Positions 55,110 to 64,000 of a DNA stretch of 64,000 nucleotides are shown piece after piece. Position numbers and translations under genes: made by a program. Below the pieces are notes generated by a model that was not told where the DNA came from, did not search any database, and saw nothing but the letters and a program-made list of their open reading frames with translations. Origin of the DNA: Mesostigma viride (lineage: Eukaryota > Streptophyta > Mesostigmatophyceae > Mesostigmatales > Mesostigmataceae); assembly GCA_009746045.1 (NCBI GenBank), contig RPFO01000104.1:2424448-2488447 (forward strand), written 5' to 3'. Every line of letters starts with the position of its first letter. The stretch's first letter is position 1.

Positions 55110-55400
55110 ACCCCATCGAATGTAAAACAGGTTTTTCGTAAAGAAATCCGATTTGTGGGCGGGCTTTACATATTGCTTCTGTCCAAGCACTACCGGATGT
55201 AAAACAGTATACTTCTTGAAGAAATAAGTTGGGGCTTTGTTGGGCGTCACATTTGACCGGTGGGCGGAGTTTCCTGCTTCTGTGAAGGCGCCATCGAATG
55301 TAGATCAGTAGATTTTCTAAAGAAATCTGAGTTGTGGGCGGGGCCTTTATTGCTTGTGTCCATCCACCACCGGATGTAGAACAGTAGACTTATTGAAGGT
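55110..55400. repeat. Two copies of a repeat of about 175 bp
   Basis: 55110-55235 and 55287-55400 share the order CCATCGAATGTA, AAAGAAATC, TTGTGGGCGGGG-like, CACCGGATGTA, ACTT-TTGAAG. This is an old tandem duplication with many differences. No gene. Confidence 0.65.
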
Positions 55401-56440
55401 GAATCACGATACAACAGCTGTAGTTGACAACATCATGACCGGCACATCTTTCCCCCACCGCTGCTCAACCCGGTCCCCCCCAAACTCCTCCACACTTGCC
55501 CACCTTTCCACCCTCCTCCACGGCCCGTTGTGTTTGCAGGCGTCGGCACAAAGGGAGGAGGCCGTGCGAGCCGGGAAACTCACGGTATGGTTTGATTTCT
55601 AGTTTTGTATTAGGACCCTAGGGTAGCTATGTTATATAGGCATGTCTGACAGCATAGCTCACCATTTCATTACCATGGGATGCTGAGCATACCATTTCCA
55701 GAGAGGTAAGTCAGTCACTCTTCGCAGTTGACAAGTCAGAGAAAGCAATCAAGTGCAGCGTTCACAACTCTTGCCGCTCGTAACCTTTTGTCTGCCCTGT
55801 TTGGCAGCTCCCTGTCTTTGCTTTCTCTCGTATTTCTTTCTTTTGTCTCTTTTCTACATCTTTCTTTGCTAATTCTTGAATATATGATGCTATTGTAGCA
55901 TCCTTCTAGCGCGGATCGCTCTTAATATCCTTCTCGCGCACGTTTCCTCGCTTTTTCTCATGTAAGAGCGTCTTCCCTGCCCATGCAGCGTGTACCTGGT
56001 GTGTGTGGCTCTGCCTTGCCAATCACAACTGACCGACATGCTGGTCAGGCACTGCAGGTCGTTGCCCTTGCGTGTGTGAACCTGCTGTTTTGGCTGTTCC
56101 CATGGCCGCTGCGTGTGTCCGTGAATGATACCATGGGAGGGAGACTTCTCCCATGGGTCCCCTTCGCTGACACTCGTGATGTAGGTTCGCGTCGACTTGT
56201 TTCTCTCACTGTGCCCATATTGGCCTCGCACGGCTTTGTCTCTCATTCCTTGTTTGCATGCGGCGGCGTGTAGACCATCATCTTCATCCGAGACCGCAAC
56301 AGCAAGGGCCAGGAGGTGAGTAATTGCTGAGGGCATGGCTCCTATCCCTTGATGAGTCTAGCGCCATGTACCACCCTCTATGCCTGCATATAGGTGACGC
56401 ATTGAAAATGCAAGCATCTTACTAGAAGTAGCACGGGCCT
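55401..56440 (+). other. Unresolved region of element T, possible small exons
   Basis: No long ORF is convincing. A possible short exon at 56273-56314 (TIIFIRDRNSKGQE between TGTAG and GTGAGT) suggests a spliced plus-strand gene leading towards 57505. I cannot connect it further. The remainder holds no recognisable feature. Confidence 0.3.
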
Positions 56441-56499
56441 CCGAGGTGAGATTCTGCGCAGGCCTCATGATCCCAATGGACCTGCGAAGCGCATGGCGC

Positions 56500-57480
56500 G
56501 CATGGGCGGCCGGCCGGCGCAGCTGGCATGCGGCGGGGCGGGGCTGTCGACGGGCGGCGGGGCAGGGCCGTCGGCGCGCGGGGGGCCAGCGGCGCTGCCG
56601 GTGCGCGCGGGCGGCGGGCCGGCGCACCTGGCATGCGGCGGGGCAGGGCTGTCGACGGGCGGCGGGGCGGGGCAGTCGACGGGCGGCGGGGCAGGGCCAG
56701 CGGCGCTGCCGGCGCGCGTGGGCAGCGGGCCGGCGCAGCTGGCATGCGGCGGGGCGGGGCTGTCGACGGGCGTCGGGGCAGGGCTGTTGACGGGCGGCGG
56801 GGCAGGGCCGTCGGCGCGCGGGGGCCAGCGGCGCTGCCGGCGCGCGCGGGCGGCGGGCCGGCGCACCTGGCATGCGGTGGGTCGGGGCTGTCGACGGGCG
56901 GCGGGGCGGGGCAGTCGACGGGCGGCGGGGCAGGGCCGTCAGCGCGCGGGGGGCCAGCGGCGCTGCCGGCGCGCGTGGGCGGCGGGCCGGCGCAGCTGGC
57001 ATGCGGCGGGGCGGGGCAGTCGACAGGCGGCGGGGCGGGGCAGCCGGTGCGCGGCGGGGCGGCGCCGTCGGCGGGCGGCGAGGTGGCGCAGCCAGCGCGC
57101 AGCGAGGTGGCAGCGGCGGCGCAGCCTGCATGCGGCGGGGCAGGGCTGTCGACGGGCGGCGGGGCGGGGCAGTCGACGGGCGGCGGGGCAGGGCCGTCGG
57201 CGCGCGGGGGGCCAGCGGCGCTGCCGGCGCGCATGGGCGGCGGGCCGGCGCAGCTGGCATGCGGCGGGGCGGGGCTGTCAACGGGCGGCGGGGCAGGGCC
57301 GTCGGCGCGCGGGGGGCCAACGGCGCTGCCGGCGCGCGTGGGCGGCGGGCCGGCGCAGCTGGCATGCGGCGGGGCGGGGCAGCCTGTCGACGGGCTACGG
57401 GGCGGGGCAGCCGGCGCGCGGCGGGCCGGCGGCGCAGCCGGCGGGCGGCGGAGCGGCGGAGCGGCGGAGCGGCACAGCCG
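56500..57480. repeat. GC-rich minisatellite with CAGCTGGCATGCGGCGGGGC units
   Basis: About eight units of 105-130 bases, each with a GGCATGCGG block followed by GGGGCTGTCGACGGGCGG and GGCCAGCGGCGCTGCCGG blocks. It is very GC-rich and open in up to five frames, so frame length says nothing. On the minus strand it would encode Pro/Ala repeats and on the plus strand Gly/Ala/Arg repeats. It ends about 25 bases before the plus-strand gene. Confidence 0.9.
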
Positions 57481-57504
57481 GTGCCTGAAAAACGCGGTCG
57501 CTCA

Positions 57505-59035
57505 ATGAAGGTGCACCACGCCGTCTTCTTCCAGGTACAGGGCAACACAGAGACCTGGTTGTCCTACCGGACCACGGAGTCCCAAAAGACGCCGTGGCAG
57601 CCCGCGGGGACTCGACAGGAAGGCGCGCCACGGTGCGGGAAGGCGATGACACAGCCATACAGGTTTGATGCGGAGGGGCGGCCGCTGTTTGGCGTCCGAC
57701 TTGTGGATCCAGACCGCATTCCGATGTTGCAGGACACCCCAGCCTTCGCACCATTGAACATGGAGTTTCTGGGGAAGGAGCTGGAGTCGATCAAAACAAG
57801 GGTCGAGAAGTTGCCCCATGGCATCTGGCAGTGGTACTTTCCGCCCGACACCATCAAGCCAAACAAGGCCTTTTTTCGCAAGTCAAGTCCCACATGCCCC
57901 TGAGGAGGTGCCTGAGGAGTGGCGCCCTTTGCCGTGGCCATCTCGCGCGGACATCTCCGCCCTGCGTGAGCACGATGCAGCGCCTGAACCACCACCGACG
58001 CAAGAAGAGCACTTCATGGCGTTGGTCGACGCAGAGGCGGTGCGCGTCACCCCGCTGGTAGACCGAGTTCGTCATGATGGCCACACACAGCAGGAATGGG
58101 CGGCAGAAGACAGGGCCATGGCAGCCAAGGTCGCTTACTTGAAGCGCATGCAAGGCGTTGAGAAAGGCTCCGCTGTTCTATACTGGCACCCTTCAGCTGG
58201 TATTCTCTGCAACTCGAAGCTCACGTGGACTCCAGTCCTCGTTGGCATCATCAAGGAGGTGGTTGCGAAGGAGGATGGCGGCCAACCTTCTATTGAGCTC
58301 TTTGTATACCGCGCTAAGCATTTGCATGACACGTGGCACCCGTGGAATACAGACATTGCGCAATGGCCCCATCCGCCAACCACTGCGGCGCACACGGTGA
58401 TCATCACCGCCTCAGACCTCGTCTTGACACAAGTGGTGGGCAAGCGAGGTCAGCCGCCCCATGGAGTCTCCTTGGGTGCGAACGAAAAGCTCACCAAGGA
58501 GTGCCTAAAGGCGCTGAAGGAGGTGCCCTATGACGCGGAACACCCGGTCGTGAAGTGGCAAGATGCTGAATGCTCGAAGGGCATCGTCGGCATGGCGAAG
58601 GCATGCTGGGAAGGCGTAACGCTGCAGGTCAAGAGTGGCAGCCGCAACCTCGTAGGGCAAGTCGTGTGTCATTGGGCGTCGGAGCGTGTGACATCCGCGG
58701 ACGGTCGCACCGAAAGCCGGGACGGCAGGTACCATGGTCGTGTCGCTGTTGTCGACACGCAAAACGACATGGTAGCCATGTACTGGGGTGCCCGTTGGGA
58801 GGAGGACGCGGTTTCTTGCGTGCCTCTCCACGAGCTGGAGGCACAGATCTGCGGGTGCCCCGGTGTGGTCGTCCCTGCGTTGCAAGCGCCGGATATCACC
58901 CTGGCCGAGGCTCGATTGCGCGAGATGGTTCCACCCAGCGACGTTGTGGCGGAGAACAACAACGCAGGCGCCTCCCGGCGTCGGAAGCGAGCGCTCATCC
59001 TTGCCGATGACGATGACGACGACGACGACTGCTGA
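57505..59035 (+). CDS. Unrecognised protein of about 510 residues in element T, one frameshift
   Basis: The start MKVHHAVFFQVQGNTETWLS is followed by a compact region (YRFDAEGRPLFGVRLVDPDR, LPHGIWQWYFPPDTIKPNKA). The frame changes near 57885 and continues EEVPEEWRPLPWPSRADISA, TPVLVGIIKEVVAKEDGGQP then SIELFVYRAKHLHDTWHPWN, and GRYHGRVAVVDTQNDMVAMY then WGARW. It ends in a basic patch (RRRKRALI) and an acidic tail of eight Asp. The repeated 'V.VG.I..V' then 'v.vyr' pattern slightly recalls BAH- or Tudor-like chromatin modules, but that is only an impression. It is the best-preserved non-repetitive coding region of element T and could be its unknown transposase or cargo. Confidence 0.5.
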
Positions 59036-60337
59036 AGCGCAAGCAGCGTTGTTGTCATTGAGCTGCTCATGTGCTGCTGCTGCTGCTGTGCTGCCATGCT
59101 ATTGCTGCTGCATTGCTGCCGTACTGCTGCTGTGCTATTGTGCTGATGTGTTGCTGCATTGCTGCCGTGCCGCTGATGTATTGCTGTCGTGCTGCTGTGT
59201 TGATGCACTGCTGCATTGCTGCCGTGCTGCTGAGCTAGTACTGCCTATTAGTGAATTTCCTATCAATGGACTATAGTCCACTGATAGGAAATTCAGGAAT
59301 CGGCATACTAAGTTGCTGCTGCGCTGACTTGTGCTCCTGCTATGCGGCCGTGTTGATGTGCTACAGTTGTGCTGCTGCTGTGCTACGGTCATGCTGCTGC
59401 TGTGTTGCTGGGCTGATGTGTTGTTGCATTGATGTAGTGGCTATTGTTCCGCTACTACAATTTGCTACTGATGCCGCTGCTGGTGCTTTTTTGCATGTCA
59501 GTGCCCGCTATGTTCACACCACTGTTGCCGCGGTTGGTATCGCGTGATTTCCACCGGTTGTGCGTTGACATGTGTTACTCATGCATTTGCCCCTATATTT
59601 GGTAGCACGCGGTTTCGCGTTAGTTAGGTGCAGACAGCTGCATGTAGACAAACATCTTGTTTAAGTCGGTCAATTAACTGTTCTTGACGCATCATGGTCC
59701 AAGTCGACCGACCTGTAGGGACCAGTAGAGCAATTGTCTAGGAGAAAGAGCGTGATCGCTGCAGAAGCCGCGTGGCAGCCGTGGCTGTACCTGTAGTACG
59801 ACCTGCATATATATGGATACTGTATTTGGATACTGGGTTGTTTATCAATTCTGGTTTTAATTTATTTAGTGTACCTGGTGTTGGCATGCCAACTCAGTGC
59901 TAAACTACTTTATGCACAATGATGCAACTTGATGCTATAGTGACGTGCCACGATGTAACTTTATTAACTTCACCATTAGTCATGGGGTCAATAGGATTGC
60001 TCATTATGCCATGTTAACATGAACCATGGGTTACGTAATAGTGAAAACAGTAATCATGATGCTCCACTTGAAGTCTCCAACATGGTCATGTTTGGAATTT
60101 TATTGATCATATTCACAATATATGAAAAGAGACAACAAACGTGGAAGCATGGCACGCCGAGGCCGATAATATATGTGTGAAATATGAAAAGAGACAACAT
60201 CTTTGGCAAGCATGATCATATTATGCTTGCCAAACATATTAATGATATCGACCATGTCCAGAAACCATGTTTGCCAATGGTGCATTTAGGATACATTTGA
60301 AGCCGTGCAAATGTATCCTAATCCGGTAAAACCACCC
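59036..60337. other. Element T right part, CTG-rich and gene-free
   Basis: 59050-59460 is rich in TGCTGCTG runs. A 42-bp perfect-armed hairpin (GAATTTCCTATCA ... TGATAGGAAATTC, core ATGGACTATAGTCCAC) lies at 59253-59294. 59640-60300 is AT-rich with ATATGAAAAGAGACAACA repeated near 60119 and 60182. AGGATACATTTGAAGCC lies near the right inverted repeat. No gene seen. Confidence 0.6.
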
Positions 60338-60340
60338 TGT

Positions 60341-61956
60341 AAGAGGATGAGAATTGTTTCCGACCATTGGCCCACAACAGATTCGGTGTTCCAGATTTCC
60401 AAGATGCATTGGTATAGATCCCTGCCTATGAGGGGCCAGAACGTTTTATAAAACTCTACAGTACAGGAAGGCCATCTGCACCAGGTGCGCTACCGGTTTT
60501 GAGATGTTGGAGTGCTAGATATGTTTCTTCCATAGTGGGGCTGGCGTCTAGTAGAGCTTGTTGTGACGGAGAGAGGCGGTGGGGAATTGCATCTAGGATT
60601 TTTTGTGTGGCTGTATTTGCAGAGGGGTCGGGTTCTGTCCGGAACAGGGTGGAGAAAAAAGCATGTCCAGGTTGTAGGATGTCTTGGGGGGTGGTATGGG
60701 TGCCAGTCTCGTCAGTAATTTCTGTGATGGTGGTTTGTGAGCGCGGGGGTGGGATAAATGCAAAGAATTCCTTATTCATTCGTTCACCCTTGACATGCCA
60801 CCATGTATTTTCCACATCTAGGGCTTCTGCGTGGCGTTCAAGGCGTAGCTTATCCATCTCAGTCTGGCACATTTGCAGTCGTGTTAACTCGTGCGGGGCT
60901 AGGCGGGGTTTGGATTGCAACATAGTAATAACTCGTTTGTAGTAATTGTAGTCTTTGCCTTTTATGCGGCGCTGTTCTAGATCGTAGGTCTTAGAGGAGT
61001 CGAGGATGTGCGAGAGGCATGCTTGCATCCAGAGAGTAGTGCTTGGGTATTCTACTTGCTTGGTTTTCCAATCCCGCCATTGTTCTCGGACTAGGGTGCG
61101 AAAGGCGGGGTCAGCTAGCAGCTTTTTATTGAGGCGAGGGATGCCTGGTCCTCTAGGGGGGCTGGAGTGATACACCATGGTGAGAAGGCAGGGGTAGTGA
61201 TCAGAAAAAACTGTGGAGCGTATGACCTCTACGTGACAAATGAGGGAGGCCCAGAAAGGTGACATAAATATGTAGTCTAGACGGCTGGTGATGCGGGTGC
61301 CCTGACGAGTGGACTCTCTAGTATGCAGATGGTCGCGGGGTTTGATAACATCCTGTAGTGAGAGGCGTGTGAGGTGGTTGGCTAACGAGGTCGTCTCAAG
61401 CCCAAGGCCATGGTCTAGGTCAACATTAAAGTCACCCATTAGTATGACCTCATGAGATTGGTCCAGGAGGGGGGCAACCATAGCAAACAAATCATCAAAA
61501 AAATTTATACGGTCAGAGTGTTCGTTGGGGGCATATACCGATATAATATAGCCAGTCTTACCGCCCCAGGAGATGCATTGCCGGGTCCAGCGACCCTGCC
61601 ATGTGTTGGGAGCAGTATCTGTGTGTTGGGCCCATGGGTGAAGTTGAACATGAGGGTGTGGCGGACGTCGATACTGTAGCAGTGCAGTGCCTCCACTAGT
61701 CCCTCGTGCCCATGCCCATCTGCGTTCCATGTCTGGGGTGCGTCTGGTAAAGGATTGTAGCGCTTTTGCGTCTATTCCAGGAAATTTATGTTCTTGTAAG
61801 CCTACCCAGATTTCATGAGATGGGCCGACATAGGGTTGGGTGATGCTGGCTAGCTAGTTGTGCTTGGAGCGCAGATATTTTAGACTGTCCCTGGGTGCGA
61901 ACACCATAAGTATTTAAACCCTGAACGTTCCAAGATATTATAGTAAGTTGACTCAT
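60341..61956 (-). pseudogene. LINE-C ORF2 N-terminal part: APE endonuclease and start of RT
   Basis: ORF2 starts at 61956 (MSQLTIISWNVQGLNTYGVR, where SWNVQGLN is the first APE motif). The frame changes near 61830. The main frame (61730-60456) has YIISVYAPNEHSD, VILMGDFNVDL (GDFN), RLDYIFMSPF and VFSDHYPCLLTMVY (SDHYP), all APE nuclease motifs that nick target DNA. A long linker leads to EETYLALQHLKTGSAPGADG and LP, the RT start, where the frame changes again near 60458 into VEFYKTFWPLIG, then ETILILLH at 60341. The rest of the RT lies beyond element T at 51096. Confidence 0.88.
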
Positions 61957-63049
61957 AAGTTAGTAGAAGGGGAGAGAGTGCAGAAGGATGCGAGCGTTGG
62001 CGTACCTCTCATGCCGTTTGAGAAAGGTTTTTGCCCTGTACCTCGAGGACGAGCATGCGTTTGCTCATATTAGCGTAGCTTGAGGCCAACACTGGAGTCC
62101 CGGGTATTTTTCCCGCAGCCAGCGCTTGTAGGTCACCCTGGGGTTGTGCAAGCCGAAGGCGTTCCTCCCAGGAGGGATCGGAGTTTGCCATCCGGTGTGG
62201 TAGGCGGTAATCTGCAGGTATGACAACGAGGACAACAGGAGCAATAAAGAGTTAGATAGCAAAAAAGGTGTACCATTCCAGGGGTTATGCTTGGGGGGAA
62301 GCCTGCACTGCACCATCCGTGACTGCAATGTCAGGTTGGGTCTGTAGCGGGTGTCATGGTGACTTCCGGTCACCGAGTTATGCGAGAGCCTGTTCCTCCG
62401 CAGGATCGCATGGTTAAAGGTGTAAAGGGTGAGTAGAAACAGCACTACCAGGAAGCGTCCAGCTTCCTGAGCTGTTCTACTGCTATTCCAGGTCCATTTG
62501 TATAGTGAGCCGTCACGCTATACTGTATGCCTCTAGGCATCAGACGTACTTCCTGTACGCCTTGCCAGCCGACATCACAGATAGCGTGGCGGCTCAAGGA
62601 CCATATAAAAGTTGCTTATATGGGTATCGTTAGACGCACCTTTTCACGGCGAATCTGGAGGTATCTTGCGTGTCACGAATGGCCCAAGCTATCGCCTGCT
62701 ATCCTTTACGCCGCCATAGCCTCATCGCAGCACTTGTAAGAGCACTTGCGTTATGTACTTATGTACCTAGTCGACCTTGCTGTCTCCTACCGGCCAAACA
62801 TTTTGCAAGGCTTGCGCTTTTTGAAAATTGAAAAGAACTGTACGCATCTACTTCTAGTAGTAAAAATCTCAAATGTGCAGTGAACGCGCCGCGCCCAGAT
62901 TACCTGGGCACCGCGCCATGCAGTGCCCGCTGCCCGCTGGTACCCCCAAAAAATTCTAAGTCCAAACCGCGTATTCTGAAGTAAAGTACACGTATATAAT
63001 ACGCAGAGGCCTTCAGTGTACGTTTTCCCGTATTTTTTCGGATCCGTAC
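61957..63049. other. LINE-C upstream region and unassigned DNA
   Basis: Minus-strand ORFs just upstream of ORF2 (62009-62191 and 62065-62445) are short and unrecognised. They may be remnants of ORF1 or the 5' UTR. 62460-63049 has no recognisable gene. Where LINE-C begins is unclear. Confidence 0.4.
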
Positions 63050-63200
63050 GGCGTACTGACCAACCCGGGCTCGGCCGCTTTCGATCCGGTCGCCACATCC
63101 TCCGGGCTGCTGTGGATGCCGGCACAGGTCGGACAAATATAAATGATATTTGGCCGTATTTGCGCTTTTGATTTATAAATGTTGCATATTTAGTCCACTA

Positions 63201-63390
63201 AATGTATCCAACGGCGAAAAAGTTTTCACCAAAATATTTAGATGTATCCAACGGCGAAAAAGTTTTCACCAAAATATTTAGATGTATCCAACGACGAAAA
63301 AGTTTTCACCAAAATATTTAGATGTATCCAACGACGAAAAAGTTTTCACCAAAACATTTAGATGTATCCAACGGCGAAACCGGCTTTGAA
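63201..63390. repeat. 40-bp tandem array 1 in the MITE
   Basis: Four full units and one partial unit, starting at 63201, 63241, 63281, 63321 and 63361, each with ATGTATCCAACGGCGAAAAA then GTTTTCACCAAAATATTTA. They differ by single bases (ACGGCG or ACGACG). Confidence 0.95.
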
Positions 63391-63631
63391 TATTTAAATG
63401 AATCTAAATGAATATTTAAATACTCGTGCCGCCAGGGCCTTTAACTTTAACATCTGAAGTTTCAGTTTCAGTCTGAACTGGCCGCGTCTGCGTCCTGCCT
63501 CGCGCGCCATTAGGAAACTGAGCGGGAAATGCATGTGCCTTAAACTCAAACTTCACAGGTCGGACAAATATAAATGATATTTGGCCGTATTTGCGCATTT
63601 GATTTATAAATGTTGCATATTTAGTCCACTA

Positions 63632-63850
63632 AATGTATCCAACGGCGAAAAAGTTTTCACCAAAATATTTAGATGTATCCAACGGCGAAAAAGTTTTCAC
63701 CAAAATATTTAGATGTATCCAACGACGAAAAATTTTTCACCAAAATATTTAGATGTATCCAACGGCGAAAAAGTTTTCACCAAAATATTTAGATGTATCC
63801 AACGGCGAAAAAGTTTTCACCAAAACATCTAAATTCATCCAACGGCGACC
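63632..63850. repeat. 40-bp tandem array 2 in the MITE
   Basis: Five units of the same 40-mer starting near 63632, preceded by the same 75-base leader as array 1. It ends with a diverged unit (AAATTCATCCAACGGCGACC). Confidence 0.95.
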
Positions 63851-64000
63851 GGTAAGCAGCCAAAAGTATTTGAATCATATTTTATTTATATTTGTCCGAC
63901 CTGTGGATGCCGGCGCTAGGCTGCCGCTGTGGCTGAGCGCGACAAGTTTGCCTCCTACGGCAATGTGGTGGGGCCCCACCGGGTCATCCCCTTTGTCCTT

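Larger units (their letters stand above)
51100..60337. mobile_element. Element T: 9238-bp TIR element of unknown superfamily with minisatellites and two genes
   Basis: The ends are GGGTGGTTTTACCGGATTAG at 51100 and its exact inverse ending at 60337. The inverted repeat runs about 30 bases to AGGATACATTT, which is repeated just inside both ends. TGT flanks it (51097-51099 and 60338-60340), a 3-bp duplication. Removing it restores the LINE-C RT frame (ILLHKKGDK). It contains a minus-strand polyglutamine protein gene, a plus-strand gene of about 510 codons and over 3 kb of tandem repeats. I recognise no transposase. Ends of GGG with a 3-bp duplication recall PIF/Harbinger, but the target is not TWA. 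It may be non-autonomous. Confidence 0.82.
63123..63905. mobile_element. hAT-like MITE, 783 bp, with 8-bp duplication and internal 40-bp arrays
   Basis: GATGCCGG (63115-63122 and 63906-63913) flanks CACAGGTCGGAC and GTCCGACCTGTG. An 8-bp duplication is typical of hAT elements. ACAGGTCGGACAAATATAAA and the next 50 bases occur a second time at 63555-63630, so the left half has been duplicated internally. Each half is followed by an array of 40-bp units. No transposase is encoded. Confidence 0.82.
63050..64000 (+). pseudogene. LINE-B-related RLE fragment, split by a MITE and running off the window
   Basis: 63050-63122 encodes a stretch like TNPGSAAFDPVATSSG. After the MITE, 63932-64000 encodes AERDKFASYGNVVGPHRVIP then FVL, which matches AERAKLLAYGDVGHHRVVPF then VL of LINE-B copy 1 (a conserved stretch downstream of the RPD...D core). 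It is a diverged member. The frame across the MITE site is not open, so it is decayed. It continues beyond the window. Confidence 0.7.

Noticed and set aside
56358..57548. Long Pro/Ala or Gly/Ala/Arg ORFs in five frames
   Set aside because: A GC-rich tandem repeat without stops. No frame is favoured and no unique sequence is encoded.
57505..59035. BAH or Tudor chromatin protein
   Set aside because: Only a vague pattern of beta-strand motifs supports this. No diagnostic residues were seen, so no name is given.
62445..62530. Possible small RNA gene or intron
   Set aside because: GT/AG-like signals and short hairpins are present, but there is no box motif, cloverleaf or phase evidence.

Overview
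This window is eukaryotic nuclear DNA made almost wholly of transposable elements inserted into one another. Spliced genes with GT-AG introns, a Ty3/gypsy element with a chromodomain-like tail, a Ty1/copia-type element, an EnSpm/CACTA transposon with a TNP2 transposase, LINEs with either an apurinic (APE) or a restriction-like (RLE) endonuclease, TTAA-target elements and hAT pieces all occur together. That mix fits a large, repeat-rich protist or algal genome. A green-lineage alga is my best guess, but no host single-copy gene, rRNA or tRNA was seen to confirm it.

Layout. 1-5.4 kb: two copies of one LINE (here LINE-A). The longer copy is split by a 1.74 kb TTAA element (P1). 5.5-7.3 kb: a 1.79 kb palindrome-ended DNA element (A). 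7.7-8.2 kb: a decayed LINE ORF1-like fragment. 8.23-23.93 kb: one complete minus-strand Ty3/gypsy element with CCCAT target duplications. Its 3' LTR carries a LINE (LINE-B) insertion, its 3' region carries element B, and its 5' LTR carries element E. 23.9-26.1 kb: LINE-B and hAT fragments. 26.23-61.96 kb: one minus-strand APE LINE (LINE-C) of about 4.5 kb, blown apart by a 22 kb CACTA transposon (26584-48546) and a 9.2 kb element of unknown superfamily (T, 51100-60337). The CACTA transposon carries an 8.4 kb Ty1/copia-type element (29381-37767) and two TTAA elements (D and C). T carries several kilobases of minisatellite plus two unrecognised protein genes. 63.05-64 kb: another LINE-B fragment, split by a 783 bp hAT-like MITE.

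Most borders could be fixed to the base, because each insertion left a target duplication and removing it restores the reading frame or repeat of the host element. The most unusual thing is a set of six 1.3-1.8 kb non-autonomous DNA elements (P1, A, B, C, D, E). Each has a strong hairpin palindrome near its ends. The palindrome sequence differs from element to element, while parts of the interiors are still recognisably related. Other points of interest are the T element, a second CACTA gene whose five exons join into one open frame of about 785 codons, an extra long ORF downstream of gypsy pol, and a copia-type pol with a protease-like motif after the integrase. Many pol and LINE frames are broken by single-base shifts although the gypsy and copia LTR pairs are nearly identical, so uncorrected read indels should be excluded before calling elements dead.
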